From an uncultured Actinomycetes bacterium (GTDB taxonomy: Bacteria > Actinomycetota > Actinomycetes > Nanopelagicales > Nanopelagicaceae), in assembly GCA_903907665.1 (NCBI GenBank), contig CAIVOW010000106.1, positions 1 through 24,295 on the forward strand: a stretch of 24,295 bases of DNA. Reading direction: 5' to 3'. A program made the position numbers and the translations under genes. Below, piece by piece: positions 22,276-24,295 of the stretch (its first letter is position 1; each line of letters begins with the position of its first letter). The notes under the pieces were generated by a model. The model did no database searches and was not told where the DNA came from. It worked only from the letters and a program-made list of their open reading frames with translations.

Positions 22276-23685
22276 ATGCGATTTAATGCTCATATGAATC
22301 TTCCGGGTACCAAAGACATCGGCGCCAAAGTCAGTATCCGACTCTTTGATTCGGAGGGCGGATTTAGAGACATCCTTGGAATCCTAGAAACGCAGAGTTC
22401 TGTCCGCAAGAAGAACGGGGAACTGGTGGAATTCGATTCGGCCCAAATTGCCTTATGGAAGCTCATCCCAGACCAGGCTGGAGGAACCGGTCTCTTCCTT
22501 TACAACACCCAATCACGCGAGATAGAGGAGGTCCTAGCGCGCGTAGGAAAGCGTCTCCACATCTACTGCTGCGGCCCGACGGTGTATCGCGATGCTCATG
22601 TCGGAAATATGCGCACTTTCCTGCTTCCCGACCTTATTTCAAGGATCTTGGTATTCGATGGTTGGAACCCCATAGTCGTTCAGAACATCACAGATGTCGG
22701 CCATATGGCAGACAACTTCGAGGACAAGATACTTTCCCAAGCTGCGCTAGAAAGAAGAGAACCGCTCTCAATTGCTCGAGAATATGAAGCAAAATTCTTT
22801 AATGATCAGGCGCTACTCAATATCGCTAGTGCTGATCGTTCCCCGCGGGCAAGTGAATCAATAGAACTCATGCAAGACATGATCACCACTCTGATCAAAG
22901 ACGGATATGCATATGTAGGTGAAGATTCATCTGTTTATTTTTCTGCTGAAAAATTTGAAAGCTACGGAGCAATTAGCGGAAATAAACTTGACTCACTCAA
23001 GCCAGGCCATCGTTATGAGTACTCAGATGATGGAGAAAAACGCTTTCATGCCGATTGGGCGTTATGGAAAGCAGCTGGCCAGCGAAGTGAAATGGTATGG
23101 GATTCACCATGGGGTAAAGGTTTTCCTGGCTGGCACATCGAATGTTCAGCCATGTCTATGAAATTTCTTGATGCGAGAGTTGACTTACATATCGGTGGAA
23201 TCGATCTTCGTTTTCCTCACCATGAAAATGAGAGAGCCCAATCTAATTCTGTGGCTCATCGCGAAGTTGTCGCCCTCTGGTTGCATGGCGAGCATCTCTT
23301 ATTTGAAGGTAAGAAGATGGCAAAAAGTACTGGGAATGTACTTCTTGTAAAAGATATTATCGAGAAAGGATTTGACCCGCTAGCACTGCGCTTAGCCTTT
23401 CTTGAAAGTAAATACCGAAACCAGCTTGATCTATCTTGGGATGCAATTCGGGCGGCTGATAAGACGATTAAGCGATGGCGCTTACGTGTGAGTGAATGGG
23501 GTGTCTCTTCGCAAGATATTGATGTTGAGGATTTTATGACGCTTATAAGGCAAGATTTAGATTTTCCACGCGCACTTGTAAAACTACGCGCACTTGAAAA
23601 AGATGTAACTGTAGCGGCAGAAGTTAAAGGTGCGATCTTTGTGAAACTCGATAAAATATTGGGGCTAAACCTACAAAATACTTAA
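22276..23685 (+). CDS. Cysteinyl-tRNA synthetase-like class I ligase with N-terminal SH3-like domain and no anticodon domain
   Basis: A 469-residue protein. Residues about 14-64 form an extra N-terminal module (GAKVSIRLFDSEGGFRDILG, then RKKNGELVEFDSAQIALWKL) resembling, by eye, the SH3-like domain of Rv0428c-type acetyltransferases. The CysRS core starts at about 73 with LYNTQSREIEEV. It has CCGPTVY with C99, the HIGH-like HVGN (108-111), C290 in WHIECSAMS, HHENE with H315 and E319 (C99, C290, H315 and E319 fit the four zinc ligands), and KMAKS at 347-351. A short DALR-like end stops at LGLNLQNT, so the usual C-terminal anticodon-binding part is missing. The insertion TDVGHMADNFEDKI replaces the usual TDVDDK. 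AGGTGG lies 7 nt before the ATG. It may be a CysRS paralogue or a mycothiol-type ligase; see findings. Confidence 0.8.
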   Translation: MRFNAHMNLPGTKDIGAKVSIRLFDSEGGFRDILGILETQSSVRKKNGELVEFDSAQIALWKLIPDQAGGTGLFLYNTQSREIEEVLARVGKRLHIYCCGPTVYRDAHVGNMRTFLLPDLISRILVFDGWNPIVVQNITDVGHMADNFEDKILSQAALERREPLSIAREYEAKFFNDQALLNIASADRSPRASESIELMQDMITTLIKDGYAYVGEDSSVYFSAEKFESYGAISGNKLDSLKPGHRYEYSDDGEKRFHADWALWKAAGQRSEMVWDSPWGKGFPGWHIECSAMSMKFLDARVDLHIGGIDLRFPHHENERAQSNSVAHREVVALWLHGEHLLFEGKKMAKSTGNVLLVKDIIEKGFDPLALRLAFLESKYRNQLDLSWDAIRAADKTIKRWRLRVSEWGVSSQDIDVEDFMTLIRQDLDFPRALVKLRALEKDVTVAAEVKGAIFVKLDKILGLNLQNT

Positions 23686-23687
23686 AT

Positions 23688-24295
23688 CTATTGGTGTGAA
23701 ATCCCGTTGAATAAATCAGTTTCGTGGCCTGCTGAATCAAACGGTCCAGCTTTCTGGCCTTTTACGAGTGTGTAATACTCATCCCCCATTACTTCCACTC
23801 CAAGATTATTTGAAAGTGCAAAAAATGGTCCATCTAAACTCATTTGAGTTGGATGTTGCTTCATTGCTTCAATCTTTTGTTTTGCAAAATTTCCGGCCCT
23901 TATAACGGTTGTGACAAAAGAATCATCTTTAACAAATGGAAGGTCCGCTGCGCTTTCGACACCGAAGAAATCAGATCCCATTTCTTTCATTTTCTCAATA
24001 CCGAGTTCCATGACGGAACGAGGCATGATGTTCCAATAGATTTTTGAAATTTCCCACTCAGGTGCGGCTAATTGCGCAGCACGCATTGCTACGCGATGAG
24101 CTTGAATGTGATCTGGATGGCCATATCCGCCAATTTCATCGTAAGTCACTAAAACCTGTGGCTTAGTTTCTATAATTACTTTGACTAAATCTGCGGCTGC
24201 CGCGTCTAAATTTGTATTCCAAAAAACATCTGGCCGCTTGTTTGGCTCAGTATCCATCATTCCGCTATCACGATATTTTTTTGAAGGTGAGCCAA
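23688..24295 (-). CDS. mshB: Mycothiol biosynthesis deacetylase MshB (N-terminal part off the window)
   Basis: A PIG-L/LmbE-family zinc deacetylase. The visible frame is open to the right edge (202 codons) with no start needed inside the window: the segment KKYRDSGMMDTEPNKRP matches the RWRDSGM region of MshB. Then VLVTYDEIGGYGHPDHIQAH carries the second zinc-ligand motif (HPDH). The first motif (HPDD) must lie outside the window. MshB removes the acetyl group from GlcNAc-inositol in mycothiol synthesis, in the cytosol, just before cysteine ligation by MshC. Late residues KQKIEAMKQHPTQM also fit the family. The gene converges on the CysRS-like gene with only 2 nt between stops. In M. tuberculosis mshB (Rv1170) lies near fdxC and dapC too. 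Confidence 0.88.
   Translation of the reverse strand, partial: GSPSKKYRDSGMMDTEPNKRPDVFWNTNLDAAAADLVKVIIETKPQVLVTYDEIGGYGHPDHIQAHRVAMRAAQLAAPEWEISKIYWNIMPRSVMELGIEKMKEMGSDFFGVESAADLPFVKDDSFVTTVIRAGNFAKQKIEAMKQHPTQMSLDGPFFALSNNLGVEVMGDEYYTLVKGQKAGPFDSAGHETDLFNGISHQ

Noticed and set aside
1..24295. CRISPR arrays, tRNAs, rRNAs, insertion sequences, prophage or defence genes.
   Set aside because: No spaced direct repeats, cloverleaf-like segments, transposase motifs or phage genes were seen on either strand.

Overview
The window looks like a chromosomal segment of a small-genome, fairly low-GC actinobacterium. G+C is in the low-to-mid 40s by eye; I hand-counted only parts. Actinobacterial markers are a WhiB2-type Fe-S regulator, MtrA-MtrB, a PdtaS-type kinase, DUF3499, DUF5719, DUF6459-like and DUF4389-like proteins, and mycothiol biosynthesis (MshB). 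Low GC, very short intergenic gaps and missing neighbours fit a streamlined freshwater lineage such as the acI group (Nanopelagicales). That placement is inference. I see no phage, IS element, CRISPR array, tRNA or rRNA.

Layout. 1-5091: a nitronate monooxygenase-like gene (cut by the left edge), a divergent DUF4389 membrane protein, then a minus-strand operon SAF-domain protein > CpaE/MinD-like ATPase > PdtaS-like kinase > dienelactone hydrolase. 5222-8451: a DUF6459-like gene converging on secA. 8541-14131: ComF, MtrB, MtrA, S-adenosylhomocysteine hydrolase and ManB, all minus strand. 14189-19542: DUF3499, DUF5719, a giant GT2 glycosyltransferase and WhiB2, all minus strand. 19740-22176: sugar-nucleotide pyrophosphorylase, DapC-type aminotransferase and 7Fe ferredoxin. 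22276-24295: a plus-strand cysteinyl-tRNA synthetase-like gene converging on mshB (cut by the right edge).

The gene order largely follows two Mycobacterium tuberculosis neighbourhoods, from memory about Rv3220c-Rv3264c (pdtaS, secA1, comF, mtrB, mtrA, sahH, manB, DUF3499, whiB2, rmlA2/manC) and about Rv1170-Rv1178 (mshB, fdxC, dapC). lpqB, the hibernation factor gene next to secA, and tmk are missing from their usual places. Together the genes serve the envelope (Sec export, mannose activation, glycosyl transfer, MtrAB control of division and wall), the methyl cycle, lysine/DAP synthesis and redox thiol chemistry.

Main points of interest: (i) a CysRS-like protein with an extra N-terminal SH3-like domain, no C-terminal anticodon domain and a higher-GC 5' part, next to mshB; (ii) four genes with the same TANNNT-6 nt-ATG arrangement, predicting leaderless transcripts; (iii) a probable CTG start codon for dapC; (iv) an inverted repeat built from the last codons of two convergent genes, secA and the DUF6459-like gene; (v) a short, archaeal/Thermotoga-type AhcY; (vi) an in-frame 9-bp microsatellite inside the glycosyltransferase catalytic domain. 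No intergenic stretch exceeds 300 bases.
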